A stretch of 64,000 nt of DNA. Origin: Streptomyces sp. 130. Its GTDB lineage: Bacteria > Actinomycetota > Actinomycetes > Streptomycetales > Streptomycetaceae. How positions within the stretch are numbered: the first letter of the stretch is position 1; every line of letters begins with the position of its first letter. Below the pieces are notes generated by a model, which saw only the letters and a list, made by a program, of their open reading frames with translations, was not told the DNA's origin and did no database searches. The stretch is taken from contig NZ_VJNO01000014.1 of the NCBI RefSeq assembly GCF_007096885.1, positions 1 through 64,000 of the forward strand. The letters are read 5' to 3'. Positions 8,299-15,980 of the stretch are shown here, piece after piece. The translations under genes and the position numbers were made by a program.

Positions 8299-8744
8299 CC
8301 CTTGAGTGGAAAGTCGTCATCGACGCCGCCGACCCGCACGCGCAGGCCGGCTTCTGGGCACAGGCCCTCGGTTACGAGATCGAGGACAACAGCCCCCTGA
8401 TCGAACGCCTGCTGAGGCTCGGGGCCGTACCGGAAGCGCTCACCACCATGGCGCGCGGCCGGCGCGCCTGGCTCGACCTGGCGGCGGTGCGGCACCCGGA
8501 CGACCCGTACGACGAGGACAGCGGCGCCGGACGCGGCCGTCGGCTGCTCTTCCAGCGCGTCCCCGAGCCGAAGACGGGGAAGAACCGCCTCCACCTCGAC
8601 CTGCACGCGGGCCGGGAGCGCCGCGAGGCCGAGGTGGCGCGGGTGGTGGGGCTGGGCGCGAAGGTCGAGCGCGAGGTCGACGAGCCGGGCGGCCGGTGGA
8701 CGGTGCTCACGGACCCGGAGGGCAACGAGTTCTGCGTGGCGTAG
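8295..8744 (+). CDS. VOC (glyoxalase/bleomycin resistance-like) family protein
   Basis: 149 residues, one vicinal-oxygen-chelate domain of the Streptomyces type: WKVVIDAADPHAQAGFWAQA at the N-terminus, RLLFQRVPEPKTGKNRLHLD in the middle and WTVLTDPEGNEFCVA at the end. Putative metal ligands are His in HLDLH and Glu in GNEF. The ATG at 8295 overlaps the rarD stop (ATGA), so it is probably translationally coupled; an ATG at 8286 is also in frame. Many such proteins are uncharacterised and may bind antibiotics or metabolites. Pairing with a RarD exporter could mean a small resistance or detoxification unit, which is inference. Confidence 0.9.
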   Translation: MTLEWKVVIDAADPHAQAGFWAQALGYEIEDNSPLIERLLRLGAVPEALTTMARGRRAWLDLAAVRHPDDPYDEDSGAGRGRRLLFQRVPEPKTGKNRLHLDLHAGRERREAEVARVVGLGAKVEREVDEPGGRWTVLTDPEGNEFCVA

Positions 8745-8748
8745 CGCG

Positions 8749-8827
8749 GACGCGGATGGCGGTGGCGCCGCGCGCGGGACGTGGGACGCGGATGGCGGTG
8801 GCGCCGCGCGCGGGACGTGGGACGCGG
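8749..8827. repeat. 36-bp tandem repeat, 2.2 copies
   Basis: Two identical 36-base units (8749-8784 and 8785-8820) and the first seven bases of a third lie immediately after the VOC stop, starting with GACGCGGATGGCGG. The repeat is non-coding and precedes the convergent terminator. Confidence 0.9.
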
Positions 8828-8845
8828 CCGGCCGCGGACCCGCCA

Positions 8846-8883
8846 CCGCCCCGCCCGCACCGTGCGGGGGGCGGGCGGGGCGG
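8846..8883. terminator. Bidirectional terminator between VOC gene and GDSL gene
   Basis: Perfect 13-bp arms CCGCCCCGCCCGC (8846-8858) and GCGGGCGGGGCGG (8871-8883) with a 12-base loop, between two convergent genes. Confidence 0.7.
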
Positions 8884-8895
8884 CCGGTCCGGTGG

Positions 8896-11800
8896 TCAGG
8901 ACAGGCTGTTCAGGGTGGACTCCAGGCTGTCCGCGTAGAGCCGTCCTCCCAGCATGTTCGGGTGGAAGGACTTCATGGAGTTCGGGTGGTTGTCGGCCTC
9001 CGAGTGGCCCGTGAGGATGATGCCGTGGATGGCGTCCGGGTCGCCGCAGATGCCCTTGCCCATGAACTCGTCGCGCGGGTCCGAGAAGACCGCGTCGGCA
9101 CCGTACTGCTCGTTGGCGTCCGCCACGGCCCCGGCCATCTCACGGGCGAGCATGTCCGCGAGTTCGTTGAGCCAGTCCGCCTCGGGACCCGAGATGCCGG
9201 TGGCGCAGGTCTCCTCCCCCGCGTCCGGGCCGTAGGTGAGCAGGTGCGGATAGCCCATCAGCACGATGCGGGCGTTCGGCGCGTGCTCATGGATCTTCTT
9301 GAGCGTGGTGGCCAGGCGCGGGCGTACCACGTCGTGCGCGTAGGCGGGGGCCCAGAGGCTGAGCTGGGGGGTCTCACCGCCCGTCTCCCCGCCCGTGTCC
9401 GGGTTCTTCTCGGCGATGGTGTGGGTCCGGCAGTCCACCAGGGGGATGACGCAGGACGCCACGACGTCGGCGAACCGCATGTCGTTGCCGCCGATCGCGA
9501 TCGTCACCAGGGTGGTGTGCTGGTCCAGATACCCCTGTTCGATCTGTCCGGGCTCCTTGAGCTGTCCGATGGCCGGCAGCCGGTCCTCGGCGATGACGTC
9601 GTAGTGCCGGGCTCCGGAACACGCCACGAACTGGAAGTCCATGGCGGTCGAATGGCCGTCGGCCATGGCACCGATCGACGTGTCGTACCCCGGCAGCTCG
9701 GCCTGACGGGACCACGCGGCCTTCGAACGGTGGCAGGAGTTCTTCGAGTACTCGTGCCCGTCGTAGAAGTCGGACTCGGGGTAGTAGTCCAGGCCGCCCG
9801 GTCCTTCGGTGACGCCTTCGCCCGAAGCGTACGAGTCGCCCATGGCCACCACCTGGTTGGCGGGCTTTCCGGGCAGCGGCTCGAAGGCGAGCGCGTCCCA
9901 GGCGATGTCCTCCAGGCCATAGCCGTCCTGGGTGATGTTCGACAGCGACACCTGGGGCGTGCCGGTGAAGTTGAACGCGCCGAGCGACAGCCAGGCGTTG
10001 TAGCCGGTCCGCTGCGGCTTCGTCCGCCGGGGACTCGTGGAGTCCGAGTTGTGGATCACGTACCAGGGCTGGCGGGTCTGGGCGCCGTGGTCGGGCATGT
10101 GCACCCAGACCCGCATCCAGCCCCGGTCACCGGTGTCGAGCGACCAGGTGCCCGTGACCTTGGTCGGTGGTGCCTCGGCATCGTCCTGCTGGTAGGTGTG
10201 CGAGAACCAGAAGTGGTTCTGGAAACCGGCGCCGATCTGGTGGAGATCGATGTGGCCCGAGGGCTGGTCGAAGTCGAACGAGAACCTCCCCTCCGATCCG
10301 ACGATGGAGCAGGAGGAGCCGGAGCGGCCGGCTCCGGCCGGCTGCGTCAGATTGGGCAGGTCGTCCACGATCTTGGCGTTGGAGGGCAGCCCGCCCCAGC
10401 ACGCGGGCGGGTACGCGGTGCCGTCCGGCTGTTCCGGATACGTGGAGTCGAACCGGCGCAGCGGATAGCCGCAGGCCCGCAGCGCGGGTCCGCATTCCTT
10501 CCACTTCACCGGCTCGTGGTACCAGCACTTGAGGTAGAGCGGGTCGGTGGAGGTTCCGGGCAGCATGCAGGGGCCGCCGCCGGTGTCGTTGGTCGCGCCG
10601 GTGCCGATCTTCGACGGGTCGCAGTTGTTGGTGTCGTCGCAGAAGAGGTCGATGGGCGGCTTGGCCTGCGTGCGGTAGACGGTCTGCAGCCAGGTCGCCT
10701 GCCGGTAGCCGGGCTGTACGTCACCGGGCGCGAAGAGGGCCGAGATCGGCCGGGCCGCCCAGCCGATCACCTTCTCCTGGTACGGCCAGTCCTGGGGGTG
10801 CGAGGCGTGCTCGTAGTCGTCGTTTCCGTCCGGCCCCTCCAGGAAGGGGGTGCGGTTCTCCTTCCACAGCGGGTTGGCCGGGTTGTTCGTCCAGCCGACG
10901 CCCCACTTGCCGGAGTACTCGCCGGACTGCGCCTGCGGGTAGTAGCCCGAGTTGTACGCCCACAGTGCGTAGAACCAGTTCTCGATCCACTTCGGCTCGC
11001 CGTTGTTGACGATGAGGCCGTCGGCGCGGGTCTGGTTCCACTTGTCGGCCAGGATGTCGGCGCCGGCGGCGATGTTGGCCGCGTAGTCGAGCGCCACGGC
11101 CTCCTGCTGGGTCTGCGTCAGGGTGGCGTAGCCGGTGCCCGCCCGGCGCATTCCGTCGGTGACCTGCGTGACGCCGTAGCCGCAGTCCGCCTCGGACCAG
11201 TCGATGGACCACGGGTCGCCCTGGGTGCCGTCGGAGGAGTACGAGACGCCGTAGTAGTTGCCGATCAGCGGGTTGGCGGTGACCCCGGGCACCGCGTAGC
11301 GGGTGGCCTGCCACATGTTGGACTCCTGCGCGGTGATGCCGAGCAGGATCTGCGGCGGGATGCGCCATTCGGTGCCGCTGCCGCCGGAGAGCGGGCTCAG
11401 CGGGAAGAGCGTCTGCGGCGCGTACGCGGGCATGCCCATGTGCTTCCAGTCGGCGGGGCGGCTCGCGAGCGCGTTCAGGCCGTTGACGATGACCTGGCTC
11501 ACCGCCCACTCGATCTGGCGCGGCGTCGGCTGGTACGCCTGCTTCTTCGGGTCGCCCCGGGGTACGGAGCAGGCACGGTCCTCCTCCACCGGGGACGACG
11601 AGCTCGCCAGGGTCGCGGTACGGGCCTCGGCCCCGGCGGACCGGGCGGCGGCGAGGGCCGGGCTGGGCGTGACCGCGGCCCGGGCGGCGGCGAGGGCCGG
11701 GCTGGGGGTGACGGCGGCCCGGGCGGCGGCGTCGGGCGCCCCGACCCGGCGCTCCGAGATGGCGTTCATGGCCACCGTCCTGCCGGTGCCGAGCACCGTG

Positions 11801-12969
11801 AGGTCCACGCTCGCCCGCGACCGGCGGCCCTCGTCCCGCGCTGCGGCCCGGGCGTCATCGGCGGCCTTCGCCGCGACGATCACCGCCTCGCCGCCGGTGG
11901 AGACCGCCGCGTCCTTCTCGATGCCGCCCGGGTTCCGGACGGCGGCCGGCAGCCGTACGCCGCGCTTCGTGGCGGCACGGCCCGTGACGAAGACCTCGCC
12001 CTCGGCGGAGCGGGCGAGGTCGAAGCCGGTGAGCGCGCCTTCGGCGAGGAGGTCGGCCTGCTTCGCGCTCGCCGTGGTGGCGTCGGCGACCCGGAAGACG
12101 CCCGCGCGGTCGTCCCCGGACGACTTCTTCGCGCCGCCCGGCAGCCGGTCGATGAAGGTGACGCCGCCGTCCTTGTCCGCCTTCAGCTGGAACGGCACCG
12201 CGTGGGTACGGGCCAGGGTCCGGACCCGGGAGCCGGTGATCCGTACGACCTGGTGGCCGCGCGCGGCGACGACGCCGCCGTCCACCGGTACGGCGGAGGT
12301 GACCTGACCGGCGACCGTGTTCCTGGCCAGCTTGCCGGTGGGCGCGTCGGCCGTGATGAGCCGGGTCTGTGAGCGCTCGCTGGTCACCTCGTCGGTGAAC
12401 TGGGAGAAGACCGCCTGGTCCCCGGTCCCGCAGCCGGGCGAGAAGTAGCCGAGCGTCGCCTGCACCGGCAGCTTGCGGACCGTGCCGCGCTCCAGGTCGA
12501 CGACGGCGGTGAACGCCCCCCGGCTCATGAGTTCCGGCTTGTTGGTGAAGGTACGCGGCGCGTAGGCCACGGCCGCGTACCGCCCGGACTCCGTCGTGCA
12601 GAGGTTGCCGATCCAGGCGTCCGCGTCGAACCCGGCCTCGAAGAGGGTGGCGGCGGTCTTCCAGGCGTACCCGTCCTTCTTGTCGGCGACCAGCACGTGG
12701 AACCCGTCGGCGTCGCCGGACGTGGTCACCGCCCGGTCGTCGGACGCCCGGTACTCCGCGCCGAGGGTGCCGGCCCGCTGGGCGGCGGGGACGGCGGTCG
12801 GGGCGGTGCCGGCGGCGGGGGCGGTGTCGGCGGGGACCTGCTCGGGGGCGGGCACCACCGGCGCGGCGGACACCTGCGCCGCCGGCAGGAGGGCACCGGC
12901 CACGGCGAGGGCGACACCGGCCGCGGTCGCGAAGCGTGCACGTCTTCTGGGTCTGTAACGCAAGGTCAC
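8896..12969 (-). CDS. Giant secreted SGNH/GDSL hydrolase with transglycosylase-like and golvesin-like regions
   Basis: About 1357 residues with a signal peptide (Arg-rich start, then AVAGALLPAAQVSAAP). Residues about 40-430 are beta-rich and propeller-like. A low-complexity hinge near 415-445 contains two copies of ARAAVTPSPALAA. A lytic-transglycosylase-like region around 500-700 includes ILLGITAQESNMWQAT and YGVTQVTDGM. A golvesin C-terminal-like beta domain lies at about 890-980. The C-terminal SGNH hydrolase (about 1040-1357) has GDSYASGEG, GGNDMRFAD and HPN, giving a Ser-His pair. It is exported and probably cleaves ester bonds on a polymer or envelope glycan. The start is the GTG at 12969 or TTG at 12963, behind GAGGAAG; the frame continues open to 13203. 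Confidence 0.85.
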   Translation of the reverse strand: MTLRYRPRRRARFATAAGVALAVAGALLPAAQVSAAPVVPAPEQVPADTAPAAGTAPTAVPAAQRAGTLGAEYRASDDRAVTTSGDADGFHVLVADKKDGYAWKTAATLFEAGFDADAWIGNLCTTESGRYAAVAYAPRTFTNKPELMSRGAFTAVVDLERGTVRKLPVQATLGYFSPGCGTGDQAVFSQFTDEVTSERSQTRLITADAPTGKLARNTVAGQVTSAVPVDGGVVAARGHQVVRITGSRVRTLARTHAVPFQLKADKDGGVTFIDRLPGGAKKSSGDDRAGVFRVADATTASAKQADLLAEGALTGFDLARSAEGEVFVTGRAATKRGVRLPAAVRNPGGIEKDAAVSTGGEAVIVAAKAADDARAAARDEGRRSRASVDLTVLGTGRTVAMNAISERRVGAPDAAARAAVTPSPALAAARAAVTPSPALAAARSAGAEARTATLASSSSPVEEDRACSVPRGDPKKQAYQPTPRQIEWAVSQVIVNGLNALASRPADWKHMGMPAYAPQTLFPLSPLSGGSGTEWRIPPQILLGITAQESNMWQATRYAVPGVTANPLIGNYYGVSYSSDGTQGDPWSIDWSEADCGYGVTQVTDGMRRAGTGYATLTQTQQEAVALDYAANIAAGADILADKWNQTRADGLIVNNGEPKWIENWFYALWAYNSGYYPQAQSGEYSGKWGVGWTNNPANPLWKENRTPFLEGPDGNDDYEHASHPQDWPYQEKVIGWAARPISALFAPGDVQPGYRQATWLQTVYRTQAKPPIDLFCDDTNNCDPSKIGTGATNDTGGGPCMLPGTSTDPLYLKCWYHEPVKWKECGPALRACGYPLRRFDSTYPEQPDGTAYPPACWGGLPSNAKIVDDLPNLTQPAGAGRSGSSCSIVGSEGRFSFDFDQPSGHIDLHQIGAGFQNHFWFSHTYQQDDAEAPPTKVTGTWSLDTGDRGWMRVWVHMPDHGAQTRQPWYVIHNSDSTSPRRTKPQRTGYNAWLSLGAFNFTGTPQVSLSNITQDGYGLEDIAWDALAFEPLPGKPANQVVAMGDSYASGEGVTEGPGGLDYYPESDFYDGHEYSKNSCHRSKAAWSRQAELPGYDTSIGAMADGHSTAMDFQFVACSGARHYDVIAEDRLPAIGQLKEPGQIEQGYLDQHTTLVTIAIGGNDMRFADVVASCVIPLVDCRTHTIAEKNPDTGGETGGETPQLSLWAPAYAHDVVRPRLATTLKKIHEHAPNARIVLMGYPHLLTYGPDAGEETCATGISGPEADWLNELADMLAREMAGAVADANEQYGADAVFSDPRDEFMGKGICGDPDAIHGIILTGHSEADNHPNSMKSFHPNMLGGRLYADSLESTLNSLS
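11641..11730. repeat. 39-bp in-frame tandem repeat in GDSL gene
   Basis: Units at 11641-11679 and 11680-11718 differ at two bases and a third copy is truncated after 12 bases. They encode the 13-residue unit ARAAVTPSPALAA of the hinge. The multiple-of-three length keeps the frame, so copy number can vary. Confidence 0.85.
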
Positions 12970-13123
12970 TTCCTCGGCAACGGGGCCCGTGGAGGCCCGG
13001 ACGGCGGGGGAACGGTCCTCAGAAACGTCCAGCAGCCGCAGGGCCCCCTCAAGGGGTACGGAAGTGGCACCTGCTGCCAACGGGGTGCAGGAAGCTGCCA
13101 CCTCGCGCCCATCGGCCGCCCGG

Positions 13124-13149
13124 CCGCCGTCGCTACATTGCGACGGCGG
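13124..13149. promoter_or_regulatory. Palindrome in divergent GDSL / I36 intergenic region
   Basis: Perfect 10-bp arms CCGCCGTCGC and GCGACGGCGG separated by TACATT. It lies 48 bp before the ATG of the I36-like gene and about 155 bp before the GDSL start. TACATT itself resembles a -10 hexamer, so the palindrome may be an operator centred on a promoter. A second, looser dyad (GTGGCA...TGCCAC) is at about 13062-13102. Confidence 0.45.
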
Positions 13150-13196
13150 TCCGCGTCCCGGCCCGTCAGTCCCGTGCGCCCCCTGTGAGGTAAGAG

Positions 13197-13592
13197 ATGG
13201 CATCGCCCGAGAACGCCCGGCCCCGCTGGAAGACCCGCCTCGCCCCGCTCGGAGTGGCCGCGGCTGCCGTGCTCTCCATGACCGGCGCCCAGCCCGCCGC
13301 CGCGGACACCCAGGGCAGCACCTGCCCGTACCCGTACGTCTGCTTCTACAACTCGCTGGACTACTACGGGACGTACTTCCAGCGGTACCGGGACGTGACG
13401 AGCACCTACCAGAGCGTGCCCGCCAGGAGCGGCTACCTGACGGTGGTCAACACCCGCAACGACGACGTGGCCTACGTGCGCTACATCTTCAACGGCCAGA
13501 CCCAGGTCCAGTGCATGCGCCCCGGCACCTCGTTCGGCGTCACCAACGGCCGCGCCACGGGCATCCGGATCAGCTCGTCCTCGACCTGCTGA
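13197..13592 (+). CDS. Secreted peptidase inhibitor I36-like protein
   Basis: 131 residues: basic N-terminus, hydrophobic core and AXA cleavage site (PAAADTQ), then a small beta/gamma-crystallin-like domain of about 95 residues. CPYPYVCFYNS is the family hallmark; four cysteines in the mature part could form two disulfides. Family members (SMPI type) inhibit metalloproteases, but most Streptomyces copies are uncharacterised, so inhibition is inferred. The ATG at 13197 has GAGGTAAGAG just upstream. It is divergent from the giant GDSL protein and ends at a strong terminator. Confidence 0.85.
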   Translation: MASPENARPRWKTRLAPLGVAAAAVLSMTGAQPAAADTQGSTCPYPYVCFYNSLDYYGTYFQRYRDVTSTYQSVPARSGYLTVVNTRNDDVAYVRYIFNGQTQVQCMRPGTSFGVTNGRATGIRISSSSTC

Positions 13593-13610
13593 CGCCCTCG
13601 TGCACGCCGA

Positions 13611-13640
13611 GGCCCCGGCTCCCTCGCGGGAGCCGGGGCC
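13611..13640. terminator. Bidirectional terminator, 13-bp perfect stem
   Basis: GGCCCCGGCTCCC and its exact complement with loop TCGC, between the convergent I36-like gene and the peptidoglycan-binding-like gene. Confidence 0.85.
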
Positions 13641-13661
13641 GGGCCCACGGAGGACGGGGCT

Positions 13662-14231
13662 TCAGCACCCGGTCCCGGTGTAGGAAGCGGTCGTCCAGAG
13701 GCCGTTGTAGCCGTTGATTCCCTGGAACATGTACGCCCCCGACTTCTTGCTGCGGAGAAAACGAACCGTGCGCCCGTCGCCCATGTAATTGATCAGCTGG
13801 TAGTTCTCGTTATAGCTTCCGCCGTCCCGCAGATTCGCGGCGAAATAGTCGAAGGTGGCCGGACCGACAACCCCGTCATCCTCCAGGCTGGACATTCCAT
13901 CCTGGTACTGAGCATCCTCGGTCGCCCATTTCGTATTCTCACCGAAAACGCAGTCGATATCCGAGAGCTTGAATTCCCTGGCCGACCCCATGTTGCCGTA
14001 GATCATGGCGTGCTCGGCCCAGAGGACCCACTGCCACAGGCCCACGGCCTTGCTGCGCGAGTGCTTCGTCATGGACAGAATGCCCTCGTCGTTCCAGTCG
14101 TTGCGGATCGTCCCCGTGCCCGCGATATACCCCTCGCTCACGGTCGCCGAAGCGGGCGATGCCGCCAGTCCGGTGACGGCGAGCAGCGCACCCGCCAGTG
14201 ATGTCACAACAGTCGCCCTGATTTTGGACAT
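13662..14231 (-). CDS. Secreted peptidoglycan-binding-like protein, low GC
   Basis: 189 residues with a signal peptide ending ASPASA. The mature protein matches the peptidoglycan-binding-1 layout: VGLWQWVLWAEH (helix 1), FGENTKWATEDAQYQ (helix 2) and DGVVGPATFDYF (helix 3). A Tyr/Asn-rich extension ends in GTGC. It probably binds cell-wall glycan outside the cell; no catalytic motif is visible. The ATG at 14231 gives a standard signal peptide and has GGTGGGGA upstream; the frame extends to 14327. Codons such as AAT, TAT and ATA are frequent compared with neighbours, which suggests recent acquisition or a foreign origin. Confidence 0.75.
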   Translation of the reverse strand: MSKIRATVVTSLAGALLAVTGLAASPASATVSEGYIAGTGTIRNDWNDEGILSMTKHSRSKAVGLWQWVLWAEHAMIYGNMGSAREFKLSDIDCVFGENTKWATEDAQYQDGMSSLEDDGVVGPATFDYFAANLRDGGSYNENYQLINYMGDGRTVRFLRSKKSGAYMFQGINGYNGLWTTASYTGTGC

Positions 14232-14507
14232 GATTCCCCACCCTCTACTTGGATTCACGGACCGGAAAGCCGATCTCGCGAGCGAGAATTTACCCCTGGC
14301 GCGAGGCCGCACACAAGAGAAGGGCATGCCAGAATTCCCCGAGATATCAACCGGGCGGCGAAATCAGAAAATGACCGGGCGCCGACGGCGGTGAGCAGGA
14401 GCGGCACGACTCCTACGCTCGGGATGTGGTGCGCCTCGATGACCGTGACGGCCCCCCGCTCACCCCTCGATTCGGCGTTCACACCCACCGGGGCCCTTCG
14501 CCACCTG

Positions 14508-15359
14508 TCACACCCGCCCCGGCAAGTCCATCCGCGCCAGTTCCGCCGGATCCACCCGGGCCGTGATCTCCGTGATGCGGTCGTCGGTGACCGTGAAGAC
14601 GAGGAGGGAGAGCGGGGTGCCCTCCGGGGTCCAGGAGAGGATTGCCGGGAGGCCGTTGGCGGTGGCCGGGTGGCCGTGGGCCGCCGCGGCGCCCACGCGG
14701 GCCCGGGTGGCCACCTCCGTGGCGCCGAGGGTGACGAACGTGCCGTCCGGGGTGTGCGCGGTCAGCTTCACCTCGGGGTGCAGCACCTCCAGCAGCCGCT
14801 CGAAGTGGCCGTCCCGGGCCGCCGCCAGGAACGCCTGGACCACCTCGCGCTGCCGCCGGTCCGGGCTCGCCGGCCGCTGCGCCCCCTGGACCTTCCGCCG
14901 CGCCCGGCTCGCCAGCATCTTCGTCGCGTCCGCCGACTTGCCCAGGATCGGGCCCACCTCCGCGAACGGCACCGCGAACACGTCGTGCAGCACGAAGGCG
15001 AGGCGTTCGTCCGGCCGCAGCGAGTCCAGCACCGTCAGCAGCGCGATGCCCACGGAGTCTCCGATCGCCGCCAGGTCCTCGGGGGCGGGGGCGTCGTCCA
15101 GCGTCACGGTGTACTCCGGCCCGTCGTCGTACGACACCTCCGGCCGCGTCCGGCCCGACCTCAGCACGTCGAGGCTGATGCGGCCCACCACCGTGGTCAG
15201 CCAGCCGCCCAGATTGTCGATCGTGCCGGGCTCCTGGCGCGACAGCCGCAGCCAGGCCTCCTGAACCACGTCCTCCGCGTCCGCGTGCGACCCGAGCATC
15301 CGGTACGCGACCGCCCTCAGCCGGTCGCGGTGGGACTCGAAAGCGTCGGCGAGCGTCAT
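14508..15359 (-). CDS. ECF41-family RNA polymerase sigma factor with SnoaL-like C-terminus
   Basis: 283 residues. Sigma region 2 at about 8-75 (YRMLGSHADAEDVVQEAWLRL), region 4 at about 110-165 (LAFVLHDVFAVPFAEVGPIL), and a C-terminal SnoaL/NTF2-like domain at about 175-283. In ECF41 factors this extension acts as a built-in regulator in place of an anti-sigma factor. The ATG at 15359 has GGAGGT upstream. It is divergent from a carboxymuconolactone decarboxylase, the hallmark ECF41 context, and the two share a symmetric promoter region (15362-15423). It is annotated as SigJ-like in some genomes. It probably controls its neighbour and itself. Confidence 0.93.
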   Translation of the reverse strand: MTLADAFESHRDRLRAVAYRMLGSHADAEDVVQEAWLRLSRQEPGTIDNLGGWLTTVVGRISLDVLRSGRTRPEVSYDDGPEYTVTLDDAPAPEDLAAIGDSVGIALLTVLDSLRPDERLAFVLHDVFAVPFAEVGPILGKSADATKMLASRARRKVQGAQRPASPDRRQREVVQAFLAAARDGHFERLLEVLHPEVKLTAHTPDGTFVTLGATEVATRARVGAAAAHGHPATANGLPAILSWTPEGTPLSLLVFTVTDDRITEITARVDPAELARMDLPGRV

Positions 15360-15361
15360 CC

Positions 15362-15388
15362 TGTTACCTCCGTGGCAGCGGCTCCGTC
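15362..15388 (+). promoter_or_regulatory. Candidate ECF41 promoter for the decarboxylase
   Basis: TGTTACC (15362-15368), 16 bases, CGTC (15385-15388). Described ECF41 promoters have a TGTCACA-type -35 and a CGTC -10; GTTAC differs from GTCAC at one base. The ATG is about 50 bp downstream of the expected start point. Confidence 0.6.
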
Positions 15389-15396
15389 ATAGGGAT

Positions 15397-15423
15397 GACG
15401 CACACCAGCGCCTCAACGTAACC
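15397..15423 (-). promoter_or_regulatory. Candidate ECF41 autoregulatory promoter for the sigma gene
   Basis: On the minus strand GGTTACG (15423-15417), again exactly 16 bases, then CGTC (15400-15397). The two divergent -10 elements form the palindrome CGTCATAGGGATGACG (15385-15400), so the promoters are mirror images. Confidence 0.55.
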
Positions 15424-15443
15424 CTGCGAAGGAGCCTTTCCTC

Positions 15444-15902
15444 ATGGAAAACCGCCTGAAGGACAAGAACGCCGCCAACCCCGACCTGTGGACCGCCGTC
15501 CGGCACCTCCACAAGGCGATCGCCGCCGGCGGCGTGTCCCCCCGGCTGCTCGCCCTGGTCCATCTGCGCGTGAGCCAGATCAACGGCTGCTCGGCGTGCG
15601 TCTACGCCGCCGTCGCCGCCGGGAAGAAGGCCGGCGACACCGACGAGCGGCTGCACAACGTCGCCGCCTGGCGCGAGGCCCCCTTCTTCACCGACGCCGA
15701 GCGCGCCGCCCTCGCCCTCGCCGAGGGCGCCACCCGGCTCCAGGACGGTGCGCCCGGCGTCACCGACGAGATCTGGGACGAGGCCAACGCCCACTTCACC
15801 GAGGAGGAGATCGGCGCCCTCAACCTGGAGATCGCCATGACCAACTTCTTCAACCGCGTCAACCGCACCATCAAGGAGCCCGCCGGCAAGACCTGGGGCT
15901 GA
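15444..15902 (+). CDS. Carboxymuconolactone decarboxylase / AhpD-like protein
   Basis: 152 residues, all-helical AhpD-like fold. The redox-type motif is INGCSACVYAAVAAGKK: both cysteines of CxxC are present, but the histidine normally four residues after the second Cys is replaced by Ala, so classical AhpD peroxidase chemistry may be altered. It is divergent from the ECF41 sigma factor, a conserved association, and is its likely target. The ATG at 15444 has GAAGGAG 8-14 bases upstream. The role is probably oxidative or aromatic-compound stress, by family context. Confidence 0.9.
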   Translation: MENRLKDKNAANPDLWTAVRHLHKAIAAGGVSPRLLALVHLRVSQINGCSACVYAAVAAGKKAGDTDERLHNVAAWREAPFFTDAERAALALAEGATRLQDGAPGVTDEIWDEANAHFTEEEIGALNLEIAMTNFFNRVNRTIKEPAGKTWG

Positions 15903-15916
15903 GCCCGGGCCGCGCC

Positions 15917-15942
15917 GCCGTGTTCCGCCGCCACGTGCCGCC
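15917..15942. repeat. 26-bp copy of the end of the 54-codon WhiJ-locus gene
   Basis: Identical to 16874-16899 over 26 bases, with further partial similarity to about 15960. The 16874 copy encodes (minus strand) the C-terminal RRRHVAAEHG of the small protein; the copy here is not in a convincing ORF and looks like a relic. Confidence 0.6.
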
Positions 15943-15945
15943 CGC

Positions 15946-15980
15946 GCACCGACCCGGGTGTGCGTCACCCGGGTCGGTGC
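15946..15980 (+). terminator. Terminator after decarboxylase gene
   Basis: Perfect 15-bp arms GCACCGACCCGGGTG (15946-15960) and its complement (15966-15980), 5-base loop. It lies 43 bp after the stop. Confidence 0.8.

Noticed and set aside
8962..12372. 1136-codon plus-strand ORF opposite the GDSL gene
   Set aside because: Arg/Gly/Val-rich text without family features; the minus strand carries signal peptide, GDSY and GGND motifs. A GC-rich shadow frame.
14391..15392. 333-codon ORF opposite the ECF41 gene
   Set aside because: Arg/His-rich shadow; sigma regions 2 and 4 are on the minus strand.
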